Positions 8,247 to 18,400 of a stretch of 64,000 bases of DNA are shown piece after piece. The DNA comes from Candidatus Nitricoxidireducens bremensis (GTDB taxonomy: Bacteria; Pseudomonadota; Gammaproteobacteria; Burkholderiales; Rhodocyclaceae). The DNA is taken from the NCBI GenBank assembly GCA_030247725.1, contig JAOTRT010000010.1, positions 1-64,000 on the forward strand, read 5' to 3'. The stretch's first letter is position 1. Every line of letters starts with the position of its first letter. The notes beneath the pieces are model-generated. The model did not search any database and was not told where the DNA came from. It was given only the letters and a program-made list of their open reading frames with translations. The translations under genes were made by a program, and so were the position numbers.

Positions 8247-9512
8247 TTATTCGGCCCAGCGGTATTCCCGGTGATAGGCCGCCACCCGGTCCAGCACCAG
8301 GCGCTTGTCCGCCGCGAAGGCGGCCCAGGCGTCCGGCACGATGCGGTGGTCGAACTGCGCGTCCTTGGTGCCGAAGCGGATGACGTCGTTGCCCCGCAGC
8401 AGGGTCTCGTATTCCGCCATGGACAGCCGGTAGCGCCGATCCAGGGCCTCGCCCCAGGCCAGTTCCCGCAGGCGGCGCTGCCCCTCGGCGTCCGCCACGC
8501 CGCTGAAGAACTCGGAGCAGCAACCCGAGCCGTAGGAGAACATGCCGATGCGCCGCGGCTGACTGAAATCGCCCGTCGCCAGGGTGCCCGCCAGGGCCAG
8601 CAGCACCGAGGCGCCGGCGGTGTTGCCGACCCGCTGGCCGAAGCTGAGGCCGGGGGCCATGCGGCGCGCGAAATCCTCCTCGGTCTCGGCCGGCGTGGCG
8701 CGCAGGATTTTGCGCATCAACTGCCGATGGGCGCCCTTGACCATGCCGCCGAAGGGCGTGTGGAAGCACAGGTAGTCGAAGCTGCCGCGGAAATCCACGT
8801 CCGCCACCCGGCGCGCGTAATCCCGGTAGGCCTGCTCGCAGCAATCGAGATAGGCCATCAGGGACAGGTCGGCGTCGCCCGCCTCGTTGTCGGGGCCGGG
8901 GCGGCAGGTGTCCATCACCTCGAAGGCGTGGTTGCCGTAGGCCCCCGCATCGACGCGCCAGATCCAGGGCGTGTCGCTCACCAGGGCCGCCACGGCGCCG
9001 GCGCCGGAGCTGGGCTCGGAGTAGGCCCATTCCTGGATCGCGTTGGCGTCCGCCAGGGCGAAGCGCGAGATGTCGCTGGCGATCACCAGCGCCTTGGCGC
9101 CGGGCGAGGTGCCCGAGAGGATGAAGTTGATCGCCATCTGCAGGCCCGCCGTGCCCGAGTAGCAGGCCTGCTTGATCTCGAACAGGCGGCAGTTGGGCTT
9201 CAGGCCCAGCAGCTTGTGCACGTAGGTGCTGAGGGACTTGCCGAAGTCGATGCCGGATTCCGTGCAGGTGACCACCATCTCGATGCGGTCCCGCTCGGCC
9301 GCGGACAAGCGGTCCACCAGCGGCCGGGCGGCGTTGACGGCGAAGCTGACCGGGTCCTCGTAGGGCAGCGCCACCGTCTTCTCGCGCATCAGCAGGTTTT
9401 CGAAGCGCGGCATGTCGAGGCCGCGATGCTCGCATAGCTCGCGAACGTCGATATAGGCGCTGCCCCCGTAGAAATTGAGGGCCTCGATCCCTGCGGTGCC
9501 GGCAGCGCTCAC
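8247..9512 (-). CDS. 3-hydroxy-3-methylglutaryl synthase homologue (PksG-like, beta-branching)
   Basis: The 421-aa product matches HMG-CoA-synthase-like enzymes that add an acetyl-ACP carbanion to the beta-keto group of an ACP-bound polyketide. The nucleophilic Cys lies in IKQACYSGTAG, a likely acid/base Glu in VTCTESGID, and the catalytic His in CFHTPFGGM. A GTG start at 9512 overlaps the P450 stop codon as GTGA, with GAGG a few bases upstream; the next in-frame ATG would truncate the conserved N-terminus (EALNFYGGSAYID). The overlap indicates translational coupling. The acceptor is probably the tandem ACP pair of module M5 in megasynthase A. Confidence 0.93.
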   Translation of the reverse strand: MSAAGTAGIEALNFYGGSAYIDVRELCEHRGLDMPRFENLLMREKTVALPYEDPVSFAVNAARPLVDRLSAAERDRIEMVVTCTESGIDFGKSLSTYVHKLLGLKPNCRLFEIKQACYSGTAGLQMAINFILSGTSPGAKALVIASDISRFALADANAIQEWAYSEPSSGAGAVAALVSDTPWIWRVDAGAYGNHAFEVMDTCRPGPDNEAGDADLSLMAYLDCCEQAYRDYARRVADVDFRGSFDYLCFHTPFGGMVKGAHRQLMRKILRATPAETEEDFARRMAPGLSFGQRVGNTAGASVLLALAGTLATGDFSQPRRIGMFSYGSGCCSEFFSGVADAEGQRRLRELAWGEALDRRYRLSMAEYETLLRGNDVIRFGTKDAQFDHRIVPDAWAAFAADKRLVLDRVAAYHREYRWAE

Positions 9513-10753
9513 CCGGACCTCCCCATACGCATGGGCAGGCTCGCCAGGCTGCGGGCGTTCATGCGGTCCAGCCGCCAGCGTGGCTCGCCGGCCAGCTCCA
9601 GCCGGTCGAAATGGTCCAGCAGGGCGTTGAAGGCGATCTTGCCTTCCAGGCGCGCGAAACCCGCGCCGAGGCAGGTGTGGGCGCCGGCGCCGAAGGTCAT
9701 CTGCAGGTTGTTGGTGGGCCGGGCGATGTCGAAGCGCTCCGCATCGGCGAACACGCCCGGGTCCCGGTTCACCGCGCCGATCAGGCCCAGCACCATGGAG
9801 CCGGCGGGGATCACCATGTCGTCGATCGGGAAGTCCTCGATGGCGACGCGCAGGATCATGTTGCCGCCGGGCTCGTAGCGCATGCACTCCTCCACCGCGC
9901 CCGGCATCAGGCTGCGGTCGGCGCGCAGCTTCGCCAGCTCGGCGGGATTGCGCAGCAGGCACAGCATGCCGTTGCCGATCAGGGACACCGTCGTCTCGTG
10001 GCCGGCCACCAGCATGGAGACGAGATTCGTCAGCGCCTCCTGCTCGCTGAGGATGCCGGCATCGAAGGCGGCCACCAGGGTGTCGAGCATGTTGTTGCCG
10101 GGGTGCTTGCGGCGCTCGTCGATGAGGCCCTTCACGTAGGCCTTGAACTCGCGGATCGCCACCAGGGCCTCCTGGCGGTGCTCCGGCGAGACCATGATGT
10201 CGAGCACGCGGATGAAGGACTCGCTCCAGCCCCGGATGGTGTCGTCCATGGAGGCGGGAATGTCGAATAGGTTGCAGACCACGCGCAGGGGCAAGGGGGC
10301 GGCGTACTGCTTGATGAACTCCACCTCGCCGCCGTCGCCGAGCTGCTCGATCAGGCGCCGGGCCTCGGCCTCGATCATCGGCGCCAGGGCCGCCACGGCC
10401 GCCGGCTTGAAAGCCTCCTCGAACACGGCGCGCATGCGGCGGTGGTCCGGCGGATTCACGTTGATCATCTGCGGCTGGATTTCCGAGAACAGCTCGTAGG
10501 ACAGCGGATCGCGGGCCTTGGCCTCGGGCGTCGCCCAGCCGTCGCGCCAGAGCCGGGTGTCGCGGCCCATCTTCGGCGAGCGGCCGATCTTGGAGAACTC
10601 CCGATGGCCCAGCACGAAATAGATGTCGGAAGCGGCGTCGTGATGGATGGCGCCCTGCTCGCGCCAGGCCTTGAGTTGCGGATAGGGATTGGTGAGAAAT
10701 TCCGGGTCCTTGAGGGTTCCCCACCAACTGGCTTGCTCGGTCGCGGTATTCAT
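9509..10753 (-). CDS. Cytochrome P450
   Basis: The 414-aa product is a soluble bacterial class-I type P450. It has the I-helix AGHETT, the K-helix EECMR (E-x-x-R), and the haem-binding FGAGAHTCLGAG with the thiolate ligand Cys361. It would hydroxylate or otherwise oxidise the polyketide late in the pathway. No ferredoxin or reductase partner gene is in the window, so electrons must come from elsewhere. The ATG at 10753 is preceded by GGGAGA. It sits 13 bases after the FkbM methyltransferase gene and overlaps the downstream synthase gene by 4 bases (GTGA). Confidence 0.95.
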   Translation of the reverse strand: MNTATEQASWWGTLKDPEFLTNPYPQLKAWREQGAIHHDAASDIYFVLGHREFSKIGRSPKMGRDTRLWRDGWATPEAKARDPLSYELFSEIQPQMINVNPPDHRRMRAVFEEAFKPAAVAALAPMIEAEARRLIEQLGDGGEVEFIKQYAAPLPLRVVCNLFDIPASMDDTIRGWSESFIRVLDIMVSPEHRQEALVAIREFKAYVKGLIDERRKHPGNNMLDTLVAAFDAGILSEQEALTNLVSMLVAGHETTVSLIGNGMLCLLRNPAELAKLRADRSLMPGAVEECMRYEPGGNMILRVAIEDFPIDDMVIPAGSMVLGLIGAVNRDPGVFADAERFDIARPTNNLQMTFGAGAHTCLGAGFARLEGKIAFNALLDHFDRLELAGEPRWRLDRMNARSLASLPMRMGRSG

Positions 10754-10766
10754 CAGGCTCTCCCTT

Positions 10767-11570
10767 TCAGTCTCGTTTTGCGTAGATATGGAATACGGGT
10801 ACGCCGCTGTTCGACAGCGGATGATGGCCGATCTGCGTGCGGAAGCCGCGGGCCTGGAGCTGCCGCTCCATGAGATCGGTCTCCTCCCGGCCCAGGTGCA
10901 CTTCCACCACCATCTGCCGGACCAGCGGCCAATGGTCTTCATCGAGGCCCGCCAGCACTTCCTTCTCCGCCCCTTCGGTGTCGATCTTCAGGAGGTCGAT
11001 GCGCTCCAGGCCGTGTTGCCGTATCTGGTGGGACAGGGTGTCGATGGTCGCCTGCACCTTGCAGGTGGTGAACAACTGCTCGACGAAGGCCGGGTCGGCC
11101 GCCGTGCGCTCGGCCGCGCCGGTCTTGTCGAGGATGTCGGCCACCTCGGCGTCGGCGGGCGCACCGGCCAGCATGCGCTTCAGGCCCCGCGCCATCTCGG
11201 CGCTGACGGCGCCGTGGCAGGAAGACAGGGCCGTGATGCCGGGGAAATACTCGAACTCCGCCGTGCCCGGCGCGGCGCCAAGTCCCAGGGCGAAGGCCAT
11301 GCCCCGCCCCGTCAGGTTTTTCTCCAGAGCCGCGAAGGCTTCCGGCATGGGCTCGTAGGCGAACACCCGGGCGGTGGGGCAGACGTCCAGCAGGTGGAGG
11401 GCGAACAGGCCGATGTTCGCTCCCACGTCCAGGTACACGCCGTCGGCCGGCAACTCGATGCCGTGGGACTCCAGGTCGTCGTTGAAAATCTCATGCACCG
11501 AGAAATCCACCTCGTAGGTATTCACGCAGTGGATTTGCCGGCCGTCCGGCAAGGTCGCCAGTTGGGTCAT
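10767..11570 (-). CDS. FkbM-family SAM-dependent methyltransferase
   Basis: The 267-aa protein has a class-I SAM-binding motif, YLDVGANIGLFAL, near residue 47, the following acidic YEPMP turn, and the FkbM signature LLKIDTEGAE near residue 195. FkbM-type enzymes typically O-methylate hydroxyl groups of polyketides or sugars. With the P450 immediately downstream, a hydroxylation-then-O-methylation pair is plausible but unproven. The gene starts 33 bases after the stop of megasynthase B and ends 13 bases before the P450. Confidence 0.9.
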   Translation of the reverse strand: MTQLATLPDGRQIHCVNTYEVDFSVHEIFNDDLESHGIELPADGVYLDVGANIGLFALHLLDVCPTARVFAYEPMPEAFAALEKNLTGRGMAFALGLGAAPGTAEFEYFPGITALSSCHGAVSAEMARGLKRMLAGAPADAEVADILDKTGAAERTAADPAFVEQLFTTCKVQATIDTLSHQIRQHGLERIDLLKIDTEGAEKEVLAGLDEDHWPLVRQMVVEVHLGREETDLMERQLQARGFRTQIGHHPLSNSGVPVFHIYAKRD

Positions 11571-11603
11571 CGTTCCGTTCTCCCTGAATCCATCGTCCCG
11601 TCC

Positions 11604-14600
11604 CTATTTCGCGAATACGCTGCCGTCGCCGAGCCAGGCGGCGAGCCGCTCGGCCACCGGCAACAGCAGGGGCATGCGCAGGATACTGTAGTGGTCGCCG
11701 GGCAACTCGGCCAAGGTCACGCCGCCCGCCGCCAGGCTCTCCCAGGCGCGCCGCCGGGCCGCCGGCGACTCCCCTTGCGGGTCCGTGCAGCACAGCAGAT
11801 GCACGGCGCCGTCGTAGGGCCCGGGCGCATAGGCCTGCAGGGCGCGCCGGTTGGCCTGGAACAGGGCGAACAGCAGCGCCTCCTGCTCCGGGTCGGCGAC
11901 GACGCCCGCCGCGGACAACTCGCCCAGGTCGTGGGCGAAGGCGGCTTGTTCCGCGGCCTCGCCCGCACCGGCATCCTGCGGGACCTCCAGCCGGGCCAAT
12001 TCCTCCGGCGTATAGCTGTCGAGCAAAGCCACCAGCGCCACCGGCTCGCCGGCATGGCGCAACTGCCGGGCCATCTCGTAAGCCAGCAGGCCGCCCATGG
12101 ACCAGCCCGCCAGGTGATAGGGGCCCTCGGGCTGGACGCCGCGCATGGCCGTCACCATGGCGGCAGCCATTTCCGGCAGGCTTTCCGCCGTGACGCGCCC
12201 CTGCTCCAGCGCCGGGGAGGGCAGGCCGAACACCGGCCGCCGGCCCTCGAAGCAGTTCGCCAGGGCGCGGTAGCAGCCGACGCCGCCGCCCACCGGATGG
12301 GGACAGAACAGGAGCGGCGCCTTGCCGCCGCCGTTGAGAGGCACCGGCGCGGCCACAGGCGGCGCCAGGGTTTCGCCGCGCAGCAGCCGGGCCTGCTGGC
12401 CGAGGGTGGGCGCCGCGTGCAGCGCCGCCATGGACAGCTCGCGGCCGAAGGTCCTGCGGATCGCGCCCAGAAGGCGCAGCACCAGCAGGGAATGGCCGCC
12501 GCACTGAAAGAAGTCGTCCACCGCCGACACCGAGTCCAGGCCCAGCAGCTCGCACCAGAGGGCGGCCAGCTGCGCCGTCACGCCGTCCATCGGTTCTGCG
12601 CCGGCGGCACGGCGCGGGCGGGCGGCCTCGGCGCCGCCCGTCAGTTTCAGCAGGGCCTGGCGGTCCAGCTTGCCGCCGGCCGTCACGGGCAGACGGTCGA
12701 GAAAGACGTAGGCGGCCGGGCACATGGCGGCCGGCAGGCGCTCGGCGACGGCACGGCGCAGTTCCGCCTCGTCGGGGCGGGCGTCCGCCGGCGCCCCCAC
12801 GCAGGCCACCAGGCCCGGATCGCCGCCGGCCTGCGGCAGGGCGATCACGGCCACATCGCCGGCCCCGGCACCCCGCAGCACGGCCTCGACTTCCTCCAGC
12901 TCGATGCGGAAGCCGCGAATCTTGACCTGGTGGTCGCGGCGGCCGTGGAAGGCGATGGCGCCCCCACCGCCGGGGATGAAGCGCGCCAGGTCGCCGGTGC
13001 GGTAGAGCCGTTCGCCCGGCAGGCCGGCGGCGGCGCCGAAACGCTCGGCCGTCAGGTCCGGGCGCTGCCAATAACCGCTGGCGAGGCGCGGGCCGCCGAT
13101 GGCCAGCTCACCCACCAGGCCCTCGGGCAGCGGATTGCCGTCCCGGTCGAGGATCGCCACCCAGCCGCCGGCCAGGGGCCGGCCGATGGGCAGCGCGCCG
13201 CCGTCCGCCTCCGCGGCGCAAACCTCGTGCAGCGTCGCCGTGACGGTGGCCTCGGTGGGGCCGTAGGCGTTGAGGAAACGCGCCCCGGCCAGGGGGCTGG
13301 CCTGCCACAGGCGCACCAGCTCCGGCGTCAGCACCTCGCCGCCGACGATCAGCAGGCGCGGGCAGGACGCGGTCACGGCCTCGCGGCTCCAGGCCTGCAA
13401 CACTTCCCGCAGGTAGGCCGGCGGCAGGTCCGCCACGCTGACGCCTTCCCGGGTCAGCCGCTCGGCGAGGGTCGCGGGCGTCCATAGCTCGTTCTCCCGC
13501 ATCACCAGACGGGCGCCGACGGCCAGGGTGGGCAGGATCTGCTCCAGGGCCGCGTCCACATGGTGGGAGGCGAACTGCAGCACCCGGTCTTCCGCCGTCA
13601 GGCCGTAGTGGTCCGTCACGGCGCTGCAATGGACCGCCAGGGCGCGGCGCGACACCGCCACGCCCTTGGGCCTGCCCGTGGAGCCCGAGGTGTAGATCAG
13701 GTAGGCCGGCGCCTCCGGGTCCGGTTCGGGCGCGGCAACGTCGGCCACGCCCACCGACAGGGGCCGGTCCGCCAGCAGCACGGGCATCTCGCCCGCCGGC
13801 AGGCGGGCGCGGGTCGCCGTCTCGGCGATCACCATTGCCGGCCCGGCGTCTTCGAGGATCAGGGCCAGGCGCTGGTCCGGCGTGTCCGGGTCCAGGGGCA
13901 CCCAGACCGCGCCGGCCCGCAGCGCCGCCAGCAGGGCGACGATGCTGTCCGCCCCCCGTTCGAGCAGCACGGCGACGGGCTGGCCCGGCTGCACGCCCCA
14001 GCCCATGATGCAGGCGGCCAGGCGCTCGGCCCTCACCTGCAACTCGCGGTAGGAAAGGCGCTGCTGGCCGACCACCAGGGCTTCCGCCTCCGGCGTCGCG
14101 GCGGCCTGGCGGGCGATGCGCAGTTCGACGCCCTCCCCGTCCGCCACCGGCGGGATCGCGCGACCGCTCCACTCATCCGCGATGCGCCGGCGCTCGGCGG
14201 CGGACAGCCAGTCGAGGCGACCCACGGGTAACGCGGGATCGGCGCAGATCGCAGCGACGATGGCGAGGTAACGATCCACCAGTCCCTCGACCGTGGCGGC
14301 GTCGAAGCGGGCCCGGTCGAAGGCCGCCACGAGGCGCAGTTCCTCGCCCGCGGCGTAGAGTTCCAGCGCCAGGGGCACGTCCCCTTCCTGGCGCAGGCTC
14401 GGCAGATGATGGACCGGGATGCCGGCCAGGCCGGACAGGTCCTGGGGCGTCAGGAAACTCTGCCAGGAATAGACCACCGCCACCGGATGGCGGGTCAGGG
14501 AACGTTCCGCCAGCAGTGCATAGGGCATGGCGCCGTGGTCCAGGCCGGCCGTCAGCCGCGCCTGGGCCGCCTGCAGGAATCCGTCCGCGGCGGCGGCGCC

Positions 14601-15498
14601 CTGCACCGTGGCGCGCATGGGCAGCAGGTTCACGAAATAGCCCACCGACTCGCCGAAGCGGCGCTGGGGCCGGCCGAGCACGGGCATGCCCACCAGCAGG
14701 TCCTCCTGGCCGCCCAGGCGGTAGAGCAGGATTTGCAGGGCACCGAGGAAGAAGGCGGAGGGATCGACTCCGAGCCGGCAGGCGCAGTTGCGGCTGGCGG
14801 CCCACAGCTCCGCCGGCACGCACCGCTCCAGGCTGTCGCCGACCAGCTCCTGGCCCGCCGCCGGATGGCGGTCCGCGGGCAGGAAGGGCGGCGGCGGCTC
14901 GTCGGCCAGTTGCGCCTGCCAGTAGGCCAGGTCGGCCTCGGCCGCCGGGCTTTGCAGGTAGTCGGCCTCCCAGGCGACGAAGTCGGCGAAGGCCGCAGCG
15001 GCAGGTGCCGACGGCAGCGATGCCCCGGTCGCCAGGCAGCCGTAGGTCTCCCAGAGATGCCGGCTGAAATGCACGGCGGACAGGCCGTCGAAGACGATGT
15101 GATGGACGAGGACCAGTAACAGCGCCTCGTTCGTCGTCCCCTCCTCCCGCAGCAGCTCGAAGCGGATCGGCGCCTCCGCCCTCAGGTCGAAGGGCCGCCG
15201 CGCCCGCTCCCGCGCCGTGGCTTCGAGACCGCTGCCGGCGGGCAGTTCATGGACGACCAGTTCCGCAGGCGGCGCATCGGCCTGCCAGCGGTCCGCACCC
15301 TCAACCGTTGCGACGCGGCAGGCCAGCAGGGGCCAGGCCGTCGTCATGGCGCGGCAGGCGGTCGCCAGCCGGTCTACGTCCGCCCCGTCCACGCGGAAGG
15401 CCAGGGGCAGGTGGTAGGCGGCGGAATCGGGATGGAGTTGCTGCCAGTGCCACAGCCCCTGCTGGCCCGCCGAGAGCGGGAAGTCCGTCGGCGCTACC
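11604..15498 (-). other. Module M12: C-A-PCP-TE, amino-acid addition and chain release
   Basis: This NRPS module ends megasynthase B. The condensation domain keeps HHIVFDG. From the core motifs the adenylation pocket reads, by hand alignment to GrsA, D-A-E-D-I-G-A-V-T-K. Acidic residues at positions 239 and 278 hint at a basic side chain, closest in memory to the bacitracin lysine code, but the match is partial. The PCP motif is CGGHSLL. The TE has nucleophile Ser6460, Asp in LLDSYTP and His in PGDHYSI. It would hydrolyse or cyclise the chain. Confidence 0.85.
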
Positions 15499-18400
15499 GC
15501 CACGGTCGATACGCCGTCCCGCCCGGACCGGGCTTGCGCCGGCGCGTCGGCCTGGCGCCCGGCGACGCAGGCGGCCAGGGCGGCGGGCGTCGGATGGCGC
15601 TCCAGGTCGCCGGGCGCCAGTTCGACGCCGGTGGCTTCGGCGATGCGATAGATGAGGCGTAGGACCACCATGGAATCCGCGCCCAGGGCGCGGAAGGACA
15701 TGTCGGCGGAAAGCGCCGCGCGCGGCACCGACAGTTCGGCGGCGAGCTGGTCGAGGATCAGGCCCGGTACGCCGGAGGCAGCCGGCGCCGCGGCGGGGCC
15801 CGTGAGCACCGGCGCGGCAGGCACAGCAGGTGTCGCGGCAGCAGCCGGCGCCGGCAGCCAATAGCGTTCGCGGGCGAAGGCATAGCCGGGCAGCACCAGG
15901 GGCGTCAGGGCCGGGTCCGCCGGCACGGCATCGGCTGCCGGGTCGTCGGGCAGGCGGTCGGGATCGACGGCGGCGAGGCGCTCGATCAGTTCGGCCTGGT
16001 CGGCCGCCACGATGGCGCAGGTGCACTCCATGGGCTCGCGGCGGAATTCCAGGGTGGCGGCGAGCCGCGCCAGGGACAGGCCCGGATGGCGGAGCAGATG
16101 CTCGCGCAGCAGCGCCAGCCATTCGCCCAGGCGCGCTGCGTTGCGGGCCGAGAAGACGAAGCGCCAGGGGCCGCGCTGATCCGCGCTGTCGGCCAGGGCC
16201 TGGGCCGGAGCCTCCTCCAGGATCAGGTGCACGTTGGAACCGCCGGCGCCGAAGGAACTGACGGTAGCCCGGCGCGGCAGGCCGCCGGCCGGCCAGTCGG
16301 CCAGTTCCCGCTGCAGGCGGAAGGGCGAGCCCTCGACCTGGAGATGGGGGCTCTGGGGGCCGGCCACGCCAGGCACCAGTTGCCGATGCTCCAGTTGCAG
16401 CAGCACCTTGGTGAGCTGGGCCATGCCCGAGGCGGATTCGGCGTGGCCCATGTTGGACTTCACCGAGCCGAGGGCGCAGTAGCCCTCCGCCGCCGTGAAC
16501 TCGCGGAAGGCCCGCGTCAGGGCGCGGAATTCGATGGCGTCGCCGAGGGCGGAGCCGTTGGCCGCCGCCTCCACGTAGCCGATGCTGGCCGGGTCGATGC
16601 CGGCCCGGCGGAAGTTGCCGGCGATGAGCCGGGCCTGGGCCTCGGCGCTGGGCACGCCATAGCCGGCCGAGTGGCCGCCATGGTTGGCGGCGCTGGCCTT
16701 GATGACGGCGATCACCGGGTCGCCGTCGCGCAGGGCGTCGGCCAGGGGTTTGAGCAACACGGCGCCCACGCCCTCGGCCGGCAGGTAGCCGTCGCCGTCG
16801 GTGAAGCTGCGGCTGCCGGGATCGCTGCCCAGCATGCCGGCCCGGGACAGGCCCACGTACTTGCCCGCCGTGAGGCTCAGGTTCACGCCGCCGGCGATGG
16901 CCAGGGCGCATTCGCCGCGCTGCAGGCTCTGCACGGCCAGATGCACCGCCTGCAGCCCCGAGGAGCAGAGGGTATCCACGGCCACGCTGGGACCCTGCAG
17001 GTCGAAGAACCAGGACACCCGGTTGGCCATGCTGGCATGGGAGGACAGGCCCACCAGGATGCGGCTTTCCTCGTCCGTCTCGACGCCGTGGTAGGGCTGG
17101 TACATGGCGCCCACATAGACGCCGACGCGGGCGCCGTAGCGCCGGCGCAGCAACTCGCGGGGATGGCCGCCCCGCTCCAGCAGATGCCAGACGGTTTGCA
17201 GGAACAGGCGCTCCTGGGGGTCCATGAGGATGGCATCCCGGGGCGAGAGACCGAAGAAACCCCGGTCGAAGCGATCCACATCCGTGAGAAAGCCGCCCCA
17301 CTTGCAATAGCTGGCGCCCGGCTGGCCCTTGCGCGGCGAATAGCGTTCGTCGGCGTCCCAGCGCTCGGCGGGAATCTCGCTCACGCAGTCGCGGCCTTCC
17401 CGCAGCGCGTCCCAGAAGGCCTCGACGCTGTCGGCCCCCGGATAGCGGCCGGCCACGGCGATCACGGCGATGTCGCCGGCAGCCGTAGCCGCGGCTACGG
17501 TTGACGCCACGGAAGCGGCCGGCGCGGTTGGCGCCTCGGGCGCCGCCGGTGCCGGCACGGCTTCACGGGGCGCGGCCGGCGCGGCGAAGCGCGCCGCCAG
17601 GGCGGCGCCGTGGCTTGCCAGCAGGGCCGCGGCCAGGTCGGCCATGGTCGGGTATTCGAACAACAAGGTCTGGGGCAGCGGCCCCAGGTCCCGCTCCAGG
17701 CGCTCGATCAACTGGGCCGCCAGCACCGAGTCCACACCGTAGCGGTCCACGGCCTGGTCCGGCCGGATGTCGCCCGGCGCCATGGCAAGGATGTCCGCCA
17801 GGCATGACGTCACCCAGTCCGTCGTCCGCGCCTGGAGGTCGGCCGAGGCCGGCGCCGGGGCAGGCTGCGTCGGCGTGACGACCGGATTGCCCAGCACCAG
17901 GCGGCGGATGCCCGCAGCATCGCCGTCGAACACCAGCACCTGGGCTTCCGCCCGGTGCTGCCAGGCGCCGTCGAGGGCGCGCCAGGCCTGGACCGTGGCG
18001 AGGGGCTGCACGCCCGTGGCCGCCACCATGGCCGCCACCTGGGCGTCGGCCATGCGCATGCCGCCGTCGCGCCAGTAGGGCCAGTCGACGGACAGGGTGG
18101 CGCCGTGGCGCCGGCCCTGGGCCGCGAGGGTGTTGCGATGGGCGGCGAAGGCATCCAGCCAGGCGTTGGCGCAGGCGTAGTCGGCCTGGCCCGGATTGCC
18201 CAAGGCGCCGGAGGCGGAGGCAAACAGCAGGACGAAATCCAGCTCGCAGGCGGCGGTGGCCCGGTCGAGGAAATGGAGGCCGGCCACCTTGGGCGCCAGC
18301 ACGTCCGCCAGTTCGTCCGCCGATTTGCGCAACAGCCCCTTGTCGCGGGTGATGCCCGCGGCATGGACGATGCCGTCGATGCGGCCGTGGGCCGCCAGCA

